Part shown: positions 63,625 through 64,000 of the stretch, piece after piece | Position numbering within the stretch: the stretch's first letter is position 1 | How the letters are laid out: each line of letters begins with the position of its first letter | Assembly: GCA_964030475.1 (NCBI GenBank) | Contig: CAXIPT010000001.1 | Span: forward strand, 2,358,449-2,422,448 | Length of the DNA: 64,000 nt | Source: Tethya wilhelma | Taxonomy: Eukaryota > Porifera > Demospongiae > Tethyida > Tethyidae | Direction of reading: 5' to 3' | The notes under the pieces: model-generated | The model's input: only the letters and a program-made list of their open reading frames with translations | Databases searched by the model: none | Told to the model about the DNA's origin: nothing | Translations under genes and position numbers: made by a program

Positions 63625-64000
63625 CTGTGTATAATGTACCTAGTTCTTTTCCATCTTCGCAGTCAAATTTGTAAATCTTGAAGTCTTCACCTCCAGCTAC
63701 AAAACAATCACCACCAGGATGAAGGGAAGCAGAGTAGGTTTGAGCAGGAACAGAAAATGACTTCTTCTTTTCAAAGCTGTGGGTGTGTGTAGGTATGCCA
63801 TCCAGATGGCTAAATTAATTACCCTTTTCCTACTACAGACAAACAAAAAAATTTTCAATTTCCTTTCTTATGTTAATGACCATGGTACACATAATATTAT
63901 TATGTAGCATACTACAGCTAGTTGTATTAATTATCTATGGTATATAATATATAATAATTATAGTAGTAGGCTAGTTAAAATAGTTGTGGACCACTGTGTA
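63405..64000 (-). CDS. STRAP: STRAP / unrip WD40 protein, C-terminal part (cut by window edge)
   Basis: Serine-threonine kinase receptor-associated protein: a seven-bladed WD40 protein of the SMN complex and a TGF-beta signalling modulator. Two exons are visible: 63776-63640 and 63583-63405 (stop TGA). They encode SASLHPGG ... [13 protein letters not shown] and [20 protein letters not shown] ... [11 protein letters not shown] then VGKTYGLW, the diagnostic end of STRAP. Upstream exons lie beyond the window. The C-terminal tail after YGLW is shorter than in vertebrates ([13 protein letters not shown]). The intron between the two exons carries a GT repeat (about 63586-63620). Confidence 0.93.

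Overview
This window looks like a compact, AT-rich animal genome, most likely a demosponge close to Amphimedon. That is an inference from the gene content and style: animal genes (cortactin, Rab21, CUEDC2, STRAP, CIAO3, HACL1), many very short GT-AG introns, genes only 100-400 bp apart, and lineage-expanded ankyrin, ROCO and death-domain proteins. No prokaryotic operon, CRISPR array, tRNA or rRNA was recognised. Three single-N gaps (15391, 20401, 36158) sit in dinucleotide microsatellites.

Layout. 1-250: first exon of a gene running off the left edge (minus). 587-12703 (minus): a giant protein of about 3,900 residues, mostly encoded by one 10.6-kb exon, with ankyrin repeats in six super-blocks, then a Roc-like GTPase and COR-like region, a death domain, a second death-like segment and a ZU5 domain. 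12704-20540: no coding gene. It holds a ~2-kb direct duplication (probably the 5' region of the next gene) flanking a 16-unit ~173-bp satellite. 20541-27613 (plus): a Gln/Pro/Ser-rich protein I cannot name, with 15 exons and two inverted-repeat elements in its introns. 27982-31300 (minus): 2-hydroxyacyl-CoA lyase ending in SKL. 31466-34266 (minus): CIAO3/NAR1. 34665-38086 (plus): cortactin with a broken SH3 domain.

38211-51306 (plus) is the most unusual part: three tandem Rab21-derived genes. The third (49534-51306) is an ordinary Rab21. The first two are in-frame fusions of a decayed Rab21 domain to a Roc-COR-like protein with a C-terminal death domain. The first copy has lost its P-loop exon exactly where cortactin loses its SH3.

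51547-58577 (minus): a large receptor-like protein with a beta-helix ectodomain and multiple membrane segments, carrying a 983-bp tandem exon duplication. 58735-60138 (minus): CUEDC2. 60270-63158 (plus): a four-membrane-pass protein whose tail carries a canonical ITAM and other tyrosine motifs, divergent from CUEDC2 by about 130 bp. 63405-64000 (minus, cut by the edge): STRAP.

How the genes relate: several encode signalling scaffolds. The ankyrin-Roc-death-ZU5 giant, the two Rab-Roc-COR-death fusions, the beta-helix receptor and the ITAM protein would fit an invertebrate sensing or adaptor repertoire, but no interaction among them is shown by the sequence. The remaining genes are housekeeping (peroxisomal alpha-oxidation, cytosolic Fe-S assembly, actin branching, endosomal Rab21, ubiquitin binding, SMN/TGF-beta-associated WD40).
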